Assembly (NCBI GenBank): GCA_002396505.1
Contig: DGYA01000064.1
Coordinates: 712 to 26,583 of the forward strand
Direction: 5' to 3'
DNA length: 25,872 bases
From: Cyanobacteria bacterium UBA5018
GTDB lineage: Bacteria; Cyanobacteriota; Cyanobacteriia; PCC-6307; Cyanobiaceae
In this document: one piece after another, positions 13,777-22,154 of the stretch
Layout of the letters: the number at the start of each line of letters is the position of its first letter
How positions within the stretch are numbered: the stretch's first letter is position 1
Made by a program: the position numbers and the translations under genes
Notes under the pieces: model-generated
Seen by the model: the letters and a program-made list of their open reading frames with translations, nothing else
What the model was told of the DNA's origin: nothing
The model's database searches: none

Positions 13777-14787
13777 ATGGGCATCCGTGTCGCTGGTGTG
13801 AGCAAGCAGTTCGGCGCCTTTCGGGCGGTCGATGCGGTGAGCCTGGATGTGGAGACCGGCTCTTTGGTGGCTCTGCTGGGACCCTCGGGTTCGGGCAAAA
13901 GCACCCTGCTGCGACTGATTGCCGGACTGGAGGATGCCGATGAAGGCCGCATTTGGATCACGGGAGAGGAGGCCACCAGCCGTTCGGTTCAGGATCGGCA
14001 TGTGGGCTTTGTGTTTCAGCACTTCGCCCTGTTCAAGCAGCGCACGGTGCGGCAGAACGTCGGATTTGGTTTGGAATTGCGGGGCTGGAAGCATGGGGCG
14101 ATCCGGCGTCGGGTAGACGAACTACTGGATTTGGTGCAGCTGCAGGGTTTTGGCGGTCGCTATCCTTCCCAGCTGTCCGGCGGCCAGCGCCAGCGAGTGG
14201 CTTTGGCCAGGGCTTTGGCCGTGCAGCCTCGGGTATTGCTATTGGATGAGCCCTTCAGCGCTCTCGATGCAAAGGTGCGCAAGGAACTGCGTGCCTGGCT
14301 GCGCAATCTCCATGACGAGATGCACGTCACCACGGTGATCGTCACCCACGATCAGGAGGAGGCCATGGAGGTGGCAGACAAAATTGTGGTGATGAATCAC
14401 GGTAAAATTGAGCAGATCGGGACCCCGGCCGAGATCTACGATCAGCCCGCCAGTCCCTTCGTGATGAGCTTTGTGGGCGCGGTAAATGTGTTGCCCAACT
14501 ATCTGCCTCTGGCAGCCTGTCAGAGCCAGCAGGGCGAACAGATCTTCATTCGGCCCCATGATCTGGAATTGCACCCCCTGCCCCAGGAAAAGAGCTTGCC
14601 GGCAGTGCTGCGCCGTTTAACGCACATGGGCCGCGATATCCAAGCAGAACTTACCTTGAGTAGTGGTGAAGTGTTGGTGGCACAGCTGCCCCGTGAACGC
14701 ATCGACTACCACCAGCTCAAGGCCGGCGACCAGCTGCACATTACCAGCCGTGAGGCCCGTACTTTTGTTCCAGACTTTGCGATTTGA
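13777..14787 (+). CDS. cysA: Sulfate/thiosulfate ABC transporter ATP-binding protein
   Basis: The 336-residue ATPase has Walker A GPSGSGKST (35-43), a Q-loop (FVFQHFALF), the signature LSGGQRQRVALARAL, Walker B VLLLDEPFSALD and the switch His in VIVTHDQEEAMEVADK. The last 110 residues form the TOBE-like regulatory domain (QIFIRPHDLELHP). It resembles cyanobacterial CysA over its full length, but ATPases of this class also serve molybdate or other substrates, so the substrate rests on resemblance. The permease genes cysT and cysW are not in the window. The only other transporter component is a broken binding-protein gene at 16520-16815 on the same strand. Confidence 0.85.
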   Translation: MGIRVAGVSKQFGAFRAVDAVSLDVETGSLVALLGPSGSGKSTLLRLIAGLEDADEGRIWITGEEATSRSVQDRHVGFVFQHFALFKQRTVRQNVGFGLELRGWKHGAIRRRVDELLDLVQLQGFGGRYPSQLSGGQRQRVALARALAVQPRVLLLDEPFSALDAKVRKELRAWLRNLHDEMHVTTVIVTHDQEEAMEVADKIVVMNHGKIEQIGTPAEIYDQPASPFVMSFVGAVNVLPNYLPLAACQSQQGEQIFIRPHDLELHPLPQEKSLPAVLRRLTHMGRDIQAELTLSSGEVLVAQLPRERIDYHQLKAGDQLHITSREARTFVPDFAI

Positions 14788-15055
14788 TCTGGCATAGTAA
14801 CGCTGTCTGTGGTCATTAGTCGCCATAAAGTTTAATTTGCGATCCCAGATTGTTAGTTCTTATATCAATATTTTGGCAAGCCGTTCCCATTTGATTGTGC
14901 TTGACTTGGTAAGTTTTGGAAAGTCTCAGCCACTGGTATTTGAGCCATGCTGCCGCGCAGCTTAGGGGCAGGATCGCCGCAATCGCTGTTTTCTAGATCC
15001 TCCTTGGCCATTCTTGATGTTTAAGGTGCTTTTCTCCATTGACTTTGCCGAGCCG

Positions 15056-15125
15056 ATACTGCTGAGTCGACATTGCTGAGTCGATACTGCTGAGTCGGCA
15101 TTGCTGAGCCGATACTGCTGAGCCG
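15056..15125. repeat. 14-bp tandem repeat, 5 units
   Basis: Units ATACTGCTGAGTCG and ACATTGCTGAGTCG alternate from 15056 (starts 15056, 15070, 15084, 15098, 15112). The last two carry GCCG in place of GTCG. The period is not a multiple of three. Confidence 0.9.
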
Positions 15126-15179
15126 ATGTTATCGAACCACCAGCCTGACTTGCTGACTTGCTGACCTGCTGACTTGCTA

Positions 15180-15210
<31 letters not shown>

Positions 15211-15386
15211 GATTAGCCAACTTGCCAGCTTGCCAACTTGCTGGCTGGCTGACTCGCTTACTGATTAGCCAATTTGCTAACTTGCTGGATTGCTTAATGT
15301 CTAACTGATTTACTGGTCAATTGATCTACTAATTTGCTGGCTTTGGCTTGGCTTGTGTCCTGGATCTTGCTTTTCTTTTTTTCAGG

Positions 15387-15632
15387 CTAATTTCTTGCTA
15401 ATTTTTGTCTTTTTTGGTTGCTTTCACATGGCATACCCATGTTTTTGTCCAGGCTACGACGCATATTTGCTCTGGGAAAGTTTTTGCATGTAGCCAACTC
15501 GCTGATAGGGGCTGTCCGCCCAAGATCGGGACCAGCGTCAATTATGCTCATCGGTAGATCCAGGTAATCTTCCAGCGCGAGTTCGCCGTCACTGCCCCAG
15601 TGGAGGCAGGAGAGGGGAGGGGGCATGGTCAT
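15387..15632 (-). CDS. Hypothetical small protein coupled to the Crp-type regulator
   Basis: The 81-residue frame begins with an ATG that overlaps the stop of the upstream regulator gene (ATGA, 4 bp), the usual sign of translational coupling. The N-terminal half (HWGSDGELALEDYLDLPMSI) looks protein-like. The C-terminal part (NMGMPCESNQKRQKLARN) is basic and runs into low-complexity DNA. No domain is recognised. It may be a short real gene or a chance continuation of coding into the repeat-rich gap. Confidence 0.3.
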   Translation of the reverse strand: MTMPPPLSCLHWGSDGELALEDYLDLPMSIIDAGPDLGRTAPISELATCKNFPRANMRRSLDKNMGMPCESNQKRQKLARN

Positions 15633-16183
15633 GGCAATGACGGTATAAGCAAATCGGATTCGCCCACCGCCAGCAACTGACCTCCCAGGCGAAATCGGCT
15701 GAGGATCTTGGTTACCGTCACTCGAGTTAGGCCGCAGAGTTCGGCCAGCTGTCTATGGGTGAGATTTAGTTCACTTAGGGATAGTCTGCAGCCATGGCTA
15801 TTTACCTGGCCAAATGATCTGGCGATCCACTGCAGCAATTTGATCAGACGAGCATCTGCCGATCGGATCCTCTGAATTGCTAACAGCTCTGCCAGCATTT
15901 TTCTTTCATGGTCTAGCAACTGCTGTTGCTCATTTGTATTTAGCTCAATCTTTTCTACCACAACTGTGGTTAGGCAGTTCAGCTCCAGAGGGGTAATTGC
16001 TGGCTGTTCAGAGCTGATCAAATCTCCGGGGCTCCAGATGCCCAGGCTGATTACATCTCCATCCCCAGACCAGGTTGTGGCAATTACATAGCCCTCTAAG
16101 ATTTTCCAGCTCATCCCATCGGGCAGTGCGTCGCTGGCATGGAGGGTGAGTCGCAGGGGGCGCTGGAGCAGGTTGGCTGTCAT
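15629..16183 (-). CDS. Crp/Fnr-family transcriptional regulator
   Basis: The 184-residue protein has an N-terminal jelly-roll-like sensor half (DGMSWKILEGYVIATTW, VISLGIWSPGDLI), a dimerisation helix (NEQQQLLDHERKMLAELLAI) and a C-terminal Crp-type helix-turn-helix: LTHRQLAELCGLTRVTVTKI, preceding LSRF. It is shorter than typical Crp or NtcA (about 220 residues) because the N-terminus is cut down, and the phosphate-binding cassette of cAMP binders is not apparent, so the effector is unknown. It is not NtcA by the recognition helix. Its targets cannot be inferred from the window. It is oriented away from the broken sbpA and toward cysA. Confidence 0.85.
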   Translation of the reverse strand: MTANLLQRPLRLTLHASDALPDGMSWKILEGYVIATTWSGDGDVISLGIWSPGDLISSEQPAITPLELNCLTTVVVEKIELNTNEQQQLLDHERKMLAELLAIQRIRSADARLIKLLQWIARSFGQVNSHGCRLSLSELNLTHRQLAELCGLTRVTVTKILSRFRLGGQLLAVGESDLLIPSLP

Positions 16184-16519
16184 GGCGAGTCGGGGCTGTC
16201 GGGTAATTCAGGCAGGCTGAAAGCAGGCGAGCAGGGCATTTTCCAGAAACAGACCATGGAGTTGGACGCGACTGTTGACATAATACCTCAAGACCGATGC
16301 GGTTACCGGTATTTCCAGGCACGTCTGTCGGAGGGCCGGCTCAGGGGCTGGCCGTGGAGTAATGCCGGCCCCTGGAGCCGCAGACAAATCAGGTATTTCC
16401 AGACAGTTAAAAGTTTGTTAATGGTAGACCGCATCGTGGGATTGCGTTTTCTGATCACCTGTTCAGATCTTCTGCGCAGATCGTATTCAGCCCATGCGGA
16501 TCCCCCTAGGTGCTGAAAG

Positions 16520-16815
16520 TTGTTCAGTCCCAACGTGCTCAATGAGCAGCCAGTCACCCAGGTCGATAAGGTGGTTGATCGCCGCGGCAGCCGAAAGCTG
16601 GCGGAGGCATTCGTGAAGTTTCTCTTTATGCCGATGGCCTGGAAAATATTTGTGGACAATAGTTGTATCCGGTTACACCTGAAGACAAGGTCTATGCTGG
16701 AGGTAAGTTGCGGGATCTTAAGTTGTTCAGGGTCGGTGACTTTGGCGGCTGGAGTGAGGACGGTAAGATTTTCTTTGGCAAAAAGATATCCTCTGGAATC
16801 GGATCTTTGGCCTGA
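16520..16815 (+). pseudogene. sbpA: C-terminal remnant of a sulfate-binding periplasmic protein (sbpA), frameshifted
   Basis: From 16520 one frame reads FSPNVLNEQPVTQVDKVVDR, then GSRKLAEAFVKFLFMPMAWK and IFVDN. This is like the end region of SbpA/CysP proteins (PPVAVVDKNVDKKG... AEAYLEYLY type). Near 16663 the homology shifts by one base into a second frame: LYPVTPEDKVYAGGKLRDLK, then LFRVGDFGGWSEDGKIFFGK, ending at TGA (16813-16815). The LFxxxDFGGW motif is characteristic of the SbpA C-terminus. A TGA lies immediately before 16520 and no N-terminal two thirds are found upstream, so the gene is both truncated and frameshifted. Confidence 0.72.
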
Positions 16816-17061
16816 GCCGCTGAGCTCGAATCTATTGGCTACCGGTGGGCCAAGCTTGCGCGACCTTTGCTGTTCACAGGCCAGGCCACTAGGCTTGTGG
16901 GCAGAGAAGATCGAGCCACTGCATTCGCAAGAATTCATCTCATTGCTTGACGACGGCAATGAATGTAGGGCCCTACTGTTTCCTCGGGTGGTAGCAAAGA
17001 AATGTGCCTAATTTGCCAGATTTGCAGGATTCGCAATTGATTTAGTGCACCATTCAAATGC

Positions 17062-17123
17062 CAATTCAATTCAATTCAATTCAATCGAGTCCAATCTAAT
17101 TCAATTCAATTCAATTCAATCCA
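17062..17123. repeat. Pentanucleotide microsatellite (AATTC)n, interrupted
   Basis: CAATT/AATTC repeats run over 17062-17085, are interrupted for 15 bp, then run again over 17100-17120. The tract is about 100 bp beyond the stop of the sigma gene. Confidence 0.9.
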
Positions 17124-17225
17124 GGCTTCTATTGGCAACGATTAACTCGAGCTCTGCAATGCTTCTTGGATTGTAAGAATATTCAGGCCCTGTTTTTTGA
17201 GATGCTCTTCGTTGCTCTTTGGCTG

Positions 17226-18065
17226 CTAAGGATTAAGTACTGGTGTTAGTGATGAGCGTAACTTAGCCAAGGCTCGGCGCTCTATAGCCTGAATTTGATG
17301 TTTACTCTTGCCCATATTTTGGGCTAATTGCATTAGTGAGCTGCGCCGCTCCGTGGCATAGCGTAAATTCAAGACTTCAAACTCTACGGGTGAAAGAGTG
17401 CCTAGTTGGTTGTAGAACCAGTTGTAATCGTCGTTTAGCTCTGGGGTATGCCCGTCGGTTATAGTGTCAAGCAGGGTCATCTCTCCTCCCTCGCTGTTGC
17501 TTAGTACTTGATCTAGGGATACTGTTGAGTTGAATTGATGTAGGCTCATAGCTTGCTCAACCCTATGTGGTGGTTCATCTAGCATTGTTGCTGCTTCTTT
17601 GGCGCTGATTTGGCGCCGATTTTTCTGCGCAAGCACGTCTACTTTCATGGCGAGATTTGCCAAGGGATAGGGTACGCGAATCATTGAGCTATGCTCTTGA
17701 ATGTGACGACTAACCGCTTGCCTAATCCACCAATACGCATATGTCGAGAATCTATATCCGCGAGAGGGGTCGAATTTTTCGGCGGCGCGAATTAAGCCAA
17801 TGTTTCCTGCTTGAATCAGATCTATGGGTTCGATTGGTAGGTGTCGCACCCTTCGGCGATATTTTGTCACCACACTGACGACAAGACGCAGATTTGCGGT
17901 TACAAAGCGCCCGAGAGCTCGTTTGCCTTTGCGTTGGACTGCAGCGGTGGCCTCTGGATCGTCAAGCCAGGTACGTACGAGGCGACCAAGGTGCAACTCT
18001 TCTTCATCCGTGAGCAGCGGTACCCGGCTAATCGTCCTGAGATAGTCGCCCAGAATGTCAGTCAT
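17226..18065 (-). CDS. Group 2 sigma-70 factor (RpoD-like, non-essential type)
   Basis: The 279-residue protein has sigma regions 1.2 (DYLRTISRVPLLTDEEELHL), 2 (TANLRLVVSVVTKYRRR, LIQAGNIGLIRAAEKFDPSR, GYRFSTYAYWWIRQAVSRHI), 3 (QISAKEAATMLDEPPHRVEQ) and 4 (LSPVEFEVLNLRYATERR, SSLMQLAQNMGKSKHQIQAI). Region 1.1 and the non-conserved insert of the primary sigma factor are missing, and the length fits cyanobacterial SigB/SigC/SigD-type factors. It directs RNA polymerase to promoters of the -10/-35 type, usually under stress or in a circadian pattern. Region 4 is a little divergent from the primary sigma (YATERRSSLMQLAQNMGKSK). Stand-alone gene. Confidence 0.93.
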   Translation of the reverse strand: MTDILGDYLRTISRVPLLTDEEELHLGRLVRTWLDDPEATAAVQRKGKRALGRFVTANLRLVVSVVTKYRRRVRHLPIEPIDLIQAGNIGLIRAAEKFDPSRGYRFSTYAYWWIRQAVSRHIQEHSSMIRVPYPLANLAMKVDVLAQKNRRQISAKEAATMLDEPPHRVEQAMSLHQFNSTVSLDQVLSNSEGGEMTLLDTITDGHTPELNDDYNWFYNQLGTLSPVEFEVLNLRYATERRSSLMQLAQNMGKSKHQIQAIERRALAKLRSSLTPVLNP

Positions 18066-19243
18066 TGGTTTGCTGGCAGCTGCGTTGCTATGCTCTTACA
18101 AATTAAGCTCTGAATGTTGATAGAGAAGCGATATTGAGGCAGTTGTGCCGCACAGTGATGTGACTATATTGGTAAATGCTTGCTTCCCTGGTGCCAGGCG
18201 AGTCTTCTGTTCCCTCTGTCGGGGATAATTTTGCCCATAAGCACCAGTTGATGCCATTGGCCAATAGACAAAAAGCATAGCAGCATCAGGGCTTAAGTCT
18301 AGTCGAAATGCTAATCTGCATTGTTTTGCGGCTTTTTTTAAGGGTTACGCTGCATTTTTGTGCGATCGGCTCCAGTATTGCTTGGTCGGGTTGGGCCAGT
18401 TGACTGGCGACTGATCGGCAATCTGGTTCTGAGAGTTTTGAATATTTTAGTCGGGTAATTGCTCTGTAGATCGAGCTCTAAGGGCTCTAGGCGAATCATC
18501 TGCTCGCATGGGAGCTGGCCCGCTGAACTGCGGCGTTGATTAAAAATTTCAACCAGGGCGAGGGCTTGGCTGATAGGTTCCGCTGTCGGTGCATCATCGC
18601 TACCAGGGCGATGAGCTCGCTAGCGGTGAGCCCCCGCAAGGAGTTGGCGGTCCCGTGACGGTCAGCATCCATCGCGGATTTCCGCGTTGATCGTGGCGAC
18701 CTCCAGCCGCAGCAAGAACGAGCGGAAGGCTGAATCGCAAGGCGGCGCAGCCCATTGCCGAGATCTCTGTTGAGCATGGGGGATGACAGATGGCATACCT
18801 CCAGATCCAGCAGGCTGCTGTAGCCGCCCTAGGGTTCAAGCTTTTGAGCAGCTGAATGTCTCTCGGTGATAAGTACTAGATTCTCCAGCACCGCTAGTGA
18901 CAAAAGATTCAAGTTCTGTATATGTATGTCGATACCAAAAACTGAACTAGCACCCATGGTTGCTTTGGGATTGCCACGATTAGTGGATTAGATCCAGAGA
19001 TCTTCTTAGCTTGCGCCATCCGATCAGTGGGGTTTTGGATTTTTAGTGCTGCTTTAAAGAGCTTCGTTCATGGTAACTTCAGATTGCTCAAATGCCTTGA
19101 AAACTCTGGAAAACCCCAGCCTCAGCTAATCAAGCCTCACTGCCGCTAATTTTTCAGGTGGCAGGTTCGCGGAAATCGCGGTTTTTCCAGGGTCTTCCGA
19201 GGGCTGAATGCTTTGCTTTTGTTTTTGTAAAAATGCTGTTGGA
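18066..19243. other. Long intergenic region upstream of the sigma gene
   Basis: About 1.18 kb with no gene I can support. A minus-strand frame at 18496-18777 has some protein-like stretches (SLRGLTASELIALVAMMHRQ) and a neighbouring frame carries FRSFLLRLEVATINAEIRDG, so a frameshifted relic is possible at about 18490-18840. A palindrome CGCGGA-TT-TCCGCG lies at 18673-18686. A copy of a dispersed repeat lies at 19160-19191. Confidence 0.5.
19160..19191 (+). repeat. Dispersed repeat, copy A
   Basis: The sequence GGCAG-N2-TCGC-N-GAAATCGCGG-TTT...CCAG-N-G is shared with 22770-22801 on the other strand, with four substitutions and a 2-bp indel over about 32 bp. The core TCGCGGAAATCGCGG is itself a short direct repeat. 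Confidence 0.45.
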
Positions 19244-19453
19244 TTAGATTCCTGTGAGTGCGCAGTCAATCTGTTCGCAGAGAATCAATAGAGCTGCCAC
19301 AATCTGGGCCATCTCTAGAGCGAGAACATCTCGCATTTCTAGTGGGCAAACCGGATCGGCAATTAGGTTGCTGTAGTCTTGGATTTGCCGCTGTAATTCA
19401 CGGATGCGATCACTCGTGAAGTCGCTGCCGATTGAGAGCTGTAGCACTGTCAA
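19244..19453 (-). CDS. Hypothetical small helical protein
   Basis: The 69-residue frame (MTVLQLSIGSDFTSDRIREL, then QRQIQDYSNLIADP and MRDVLALEMAQIVAALLILC) looks like a compact all-helical protein. A TTG start at 19453 is preferred because GGAAAG stands 6 bases before it; an earlier TTG at 19489 would add 12 residues. It does not match a family I know. It stands alone on the minus strand, 1.2 kb upstream of the sigma gene. The frame just upstream (19410-19610) starts with residues resembling a transposase N-terminus. Confidence 0.5.
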   Translation of the reverse strand: MTVLQLSIGSDFTSDRIRELQRQIQDYSNLIADPVCPLEMRDVLALEMAQIVAALLILCEQIDCALTGI

Positions 19454-19489
19454 TCTTTCCTTTGAACCATACCATGTGAGCACAGTCAA

Positions 19490-20049
19490 ACGTAGAATTT
19501 GCCATTTGAGGCGCCAATGCGGTGATCACGCTTCGCTCTGCGTCATCAAGATGGCACATGTGATGCTTACTTGAGCCACTCCAGTTTATCGGTTGGAAAC
19601 CTGTAAACATTCTGTAATATTAGCCTTGGCATGGTTCCGGTTGCCGCTTGTTAGGACATGCGAGCAATAGACGTGGCTTTGCCTGTTGTTCCGTGGCAAA
19701 TCGTAATTTTTCTTGCGAGTTGTAAATACTTGAGTTGTCTGATCCTGCTAATCTTTGCCATTTTTCTATGGTTTTTCAATGCTTCTTGGCTTTGTCTTGA
19801 CCGCTTTGCTTTCGTGAATTTGCCCATGTGTACACTTGTTGGCTGAGCTGTGGGCGAACGTTGAGCCACCCGGAAGTTGAAAGGTTGAGCCTGTTGGCAT
19901 GGTCGGCAGCTCGCTGGATGCTTCTCAACAGCAAGCAGACTTTGGCAGTGATTTCGATGGCTGCTGTTGGCTTTGGCCCGGTCAGGTTGTCCATCCTGCC
20001 TGGGGGTGGGTTGAGGGATAATGGGCTATCGCCAGTGCTTGATGGTGGC
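19490..20049. other. Intergenic region between the small gene and the ferredoxin-like gene
   Basis: Two short frames oppose each other at 19651-19869 (minus, very basic) and 19658-19846 (plus, hydrophobic). They are shadows of one another and neither is supported. A minus-strand frame at 19410-19610 contains HLDDAERSVITALAPQ, faintly like the start of IS5-type transposases. I see no terminator or RNA. Confidence 0.45.
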
Positions 20050-20418
20050 TTAGTGAGCTTTGCCAGGGGTTGGTTCCCTAGGCGCCTGGAATGGCCATCG
20101 GCGTAAAATCCAGGATTCGATTGGCTGACCACCAATCACGTGTTCCGCCAGGATCCGCTCGATGCGCTCCGGTGTCACGCCCCCATAGATGATCCCTTCG
20201 GGCCAGATCAGCAGAATTGGACCCTCGGCGCAGATGCGCAGGCAATCGGCCTTGGTACGCAGCACTATTCCCTGGGGCCGGGCCGGATCCTCCAGCTGCC
20301 ACTCCCGCACCAGGCATTTAAGTTTGTCCCAGCTGGCGGCGCCGATGGCTGGATCGGGACAGCAGAGGGCCTTGGTGGGGGTGGCGCAGAGCAGCAGGTG
20401 GTGACTGATCTGTGGCAT
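20050..20418 (-). CDS. Thioredoxin-like [2Fe-2S] ferredoxin domain protein
   Basis: The 122-residue protein carries cysteines in the thioredoxin-like ferredoxin pattern: Cys11, Cys19/Cys20, and CLRIC (Cys59, Cys63). The family sequence RICAEGPILLIWPEGIIYGG follows, as does TPERIERILAEHVIGGQPI. It should hold a [2Fe-2S] cluster and transfer electrons in the cytoplasm; the partner is unknown. It is the last gene of a leftward group with dxr. The start codon directly follows the stop of the small frame at 20419-20637 (TAAATG), so the two may be coupled. A link with the MEP pathway, whose later enzymes need reduced iron-sulfur centres, is a guess. Confidence 0.85.
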   Translation of the reverse strand: MPQISHHLLLCATPTKALCCPDPAIGAASWDKLKCLVREWQLEDPARPQGIVLRTKADCLRICAEGPILLIWPEGIIYGGVTPERIERILAEHVIGGQPIESWILRRWPFQAPREPTPGKAH

Positions 20419-20637
20419 TTATGCTTTAGTGATGGCCACGATGAAACCCTGTGCCAATTCTTCACTGGCTGATGGGTGACGCTTCCAGGGCGGGTCCCTG
20501 TGGGCCGGCCAGAAATAAATTCGCTTATCGTTGTTGCTGCTGAAAGCTTGCAACTGTCCCCGGTTTGGCCAGCGGTCCATAGGCTGAAACCAGCTGTAAA
20601 TCTCCTTTAGGTCTATGTCCGTTCTGTTTAATGGCAC
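20419..20637 (-). CDS. Hypothetical small protein between dxr and the ferredoxin-like gene
   Basis: The frame gives 72 residues from a GTG, or 53 from an ATG in QPMDRWPN. The middle (NRGQLQAFSSNNDKRIYFWP, then HRDPPWKRHPSASEELAQGF) is aromatic and polar and looks like a real small domain. It fills the whole gap between dxr (46 bp away) and the ferredoxin-like gene, whose ATG follows its stop with no spacer. No family is recognised. Confidence 0.45.
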   Translation of the reverse strand: MPLNRTDIDLKEIYSWFQPMDRWPNRGQLQAFSSNNDKRIYFWPAHRDPPWKRHPSASEELAQGFIVAITKA

Positions 20638-20683
20638 GTCATGAAGGCAAATGGCATGGCATGAAACTTGGGATATTGGTCCT

Positions 20684-21937
20684 TCAGACTCCGATGGCGG
20701 CTAGGGGCGTAGCCGAGTACAGCGCGGCCGCAGCCTCCCGCACAGCTTGGCGGGCCCAGGCGTCTACTGCCAAAACATCCTCCAGGCAGGGATGAGCCAT
20801 CAGATCAACTCGATGACGATCACAGATGCGCTCAATTAACTTGGGAATATCGAGGAAGTGCAGTCGCTCTTCTAAAAACAGAGCTACTGCCTGCTCGTTG
20901 GCGGCATTCATCACAGCGGGCATGGTGCCGCCGGCACGACCAGCAGCATAGGCTAATTGCATGCATGGGTACTTTGCCGGATCGGGCTGGCGAAAGCTCA
21001 GTTGGGCCACGGCGGCAAGATCTAAACGACGCCAGGGGGTTTCCAAGCGTTCGGGCCAGCTCATGCAGTAGAGGATCGGCAGCTTCATATCCGGCCAGCC
21101 TAGCTGGGCCAGCACGGAAGAATCGGCGAGTTCCACCATCGAATGAATAATTGACTGGGGGTGGATTACGATTTCAATATCGTCGTAATCGATCCCGAAC
21201 AGGTAATGGGCCTCAATCACCTCCAAGCCCTTGTTCATCAGGCTGGCGGAATCCACGGTGATCTTGCGCCCCATGCTCCAGTTGGGATGACTGGTGGCAT
21301 CGGCCACGGTGGCCTTGATCAAATCCCCCGCCTCCCAGTCGCGGAAAGCACCGCCGGAGGCCGTTAGCAGAATCCTGCGCAGTCCAGGGGTGGCCACCCC
21401 GGTGGAGAGGCGGGCGTTATCGGCCCAGGGGGTGCCCTGCAGGCACTGGAAGATGGCGGAGTGCTCCGAGTCGGCTGGCAGCAGCCGCGAGCCCGATTTG
21501 GCCAGCTCCGGCAGCACCACCGGGCCTGCGGCAATCAGGGTTTCCTTGTTGGCCAGGGCCAGATCCTTACCGGCGCGAATGGCGGCCAGGGTGGGCAGTA
21601 GGCCGGCGCAGCCAACAATGCCGGTCACCACCAAATCGGCGCTGGACCAGGCGGCGGCGGCGCAGATCCCATCAGTACCGCCCAACAGCTCCGGCAGGGG
21701 CTGCGGGCGCTGCTGGGACTCGAGCAGCTGGAGCCGCTGGCGCAGCTGGGGAATTAGCTCCGCGTCCGCCAGGGCCACCACCTCCGGGCTGTGGCGCTGG
21801 ATCTGCTCGATCAACAGCTCCAGGTTGCGGCCAGCGGTGAGGGCCACCACCCGGAAGCGATCGGGGAACTCCTCCACGATCTGCAGGGTCTGGGTGCCGA
21901 TCGAGCCGGTGGACCCCAGCACGCTGATGGCTTTCAC
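20684..21937 (-). CDS. dxr: 1-deoxy-D-xylulose 5-phosphate reductoisomerase
   Basis: The 417-residue enzyme catalyses the NADPH-dependent second step of the MEP isoprenoid pathway, which supplies the precursors of carotenoids and phytol. The NADPH site GSTGSIGTQTLQIVEEF opens the chain. LANKETLIAAG, LLPADSEHSAIFQCLQG, SHPNWSMGRKITVDSASLMN (metal and substrate loop) and IHPQSIIHSMVE follow, and the C-terminal helical domain ends the protein (VMNAANEQAVALFLEERLHF). The length is slightly above the usual 390-400 because of a Gln/Leu-rich stretch at about residues 65-83. It begins the leftward group dxr, small gene, ferredoxin-like gene. Confidence 0.97.
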   Translation of the reverse strand: MKAISVLGSTGSIGTQTLQIVEEFPDRFRVVALTAGRNLELLIEQIQRHSPEVVALADAELIPQLRQRLQLLESQQRPQPLPELLGGTDGICAAAAWSSADLVVTGIVGCAGLLPTLAAIRAGKDLALANKETLIAAGPVVLPELAKSGSRLLPADSEHSAIFQCLQGTPWADNARLSTGVATPGLRRILLTASGGAFRDWEAGDLIKATVADATSHPNWSMGRKITVDSASLMNKGLEVIEAHYLFGIDYDDIEIVIHPQSIIHSMVELADSSVLAQLGWPDMKLPILYCMSWPERLETPWRRLDLAAVAQLSFRQPDPAKYPCMQLAYAAGRAGGTMPAVMNAANEQAVALFLEERLHFLDIPKLIERICDRHRVDLMAHPCLEDVLAVDAWARQAVREAAAALYSATPLAAIGV

Positions 21938-22154
21938 GGCAGGGCTCCGGAACTAGCGGGGCCCAGTTTCCCATCCTCCGGCACCCCTGGCAGCCTCGCT
22001 GGCGGTCCAGCTAAAAAAATCGCCGGCCAGGCAGCCGGGCTGCTCCAGCAGGATCCTGACCGCAGCTCACCTGTGGGCAGTGCAGCTGAGCAATGGATCC
22101 GCGAGCAAATCGCCCGAAAGCCGTTGGTCAAAAGGCCAGTGTCCCGAAGCCTGG

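Larger units (their letters stand above)
16184..17225. other. Region with sbpA remnant and AATTC microsatellite
   Basis: About 1 kb with no intact gene. 16520-16815 is a decayed sulfate-binding-protein end (listed separately). 17062-17123 is a 5-bp microsatellite. The 163-codon frame at 16520-17011 is not a real intact protein: it leaves the sbpA frame part-way and continues as noise. Confidence 0.65.

Noticed and set aside
16520..17011. Intact 163-residue gene
   Set aside because: Only the first part matches a sulfate-binding protein. The matching remainder lies in another frame, so this open frame is an accident of the frameshift.
19651..19869. 72-residue basic protein (minus) and opposing 62-residue hydrophobic protein (plus)
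   Set aside because: They are mirror images of the same AT-rich DNA. Neither has a Shine-Dalgarno or a family pattern.
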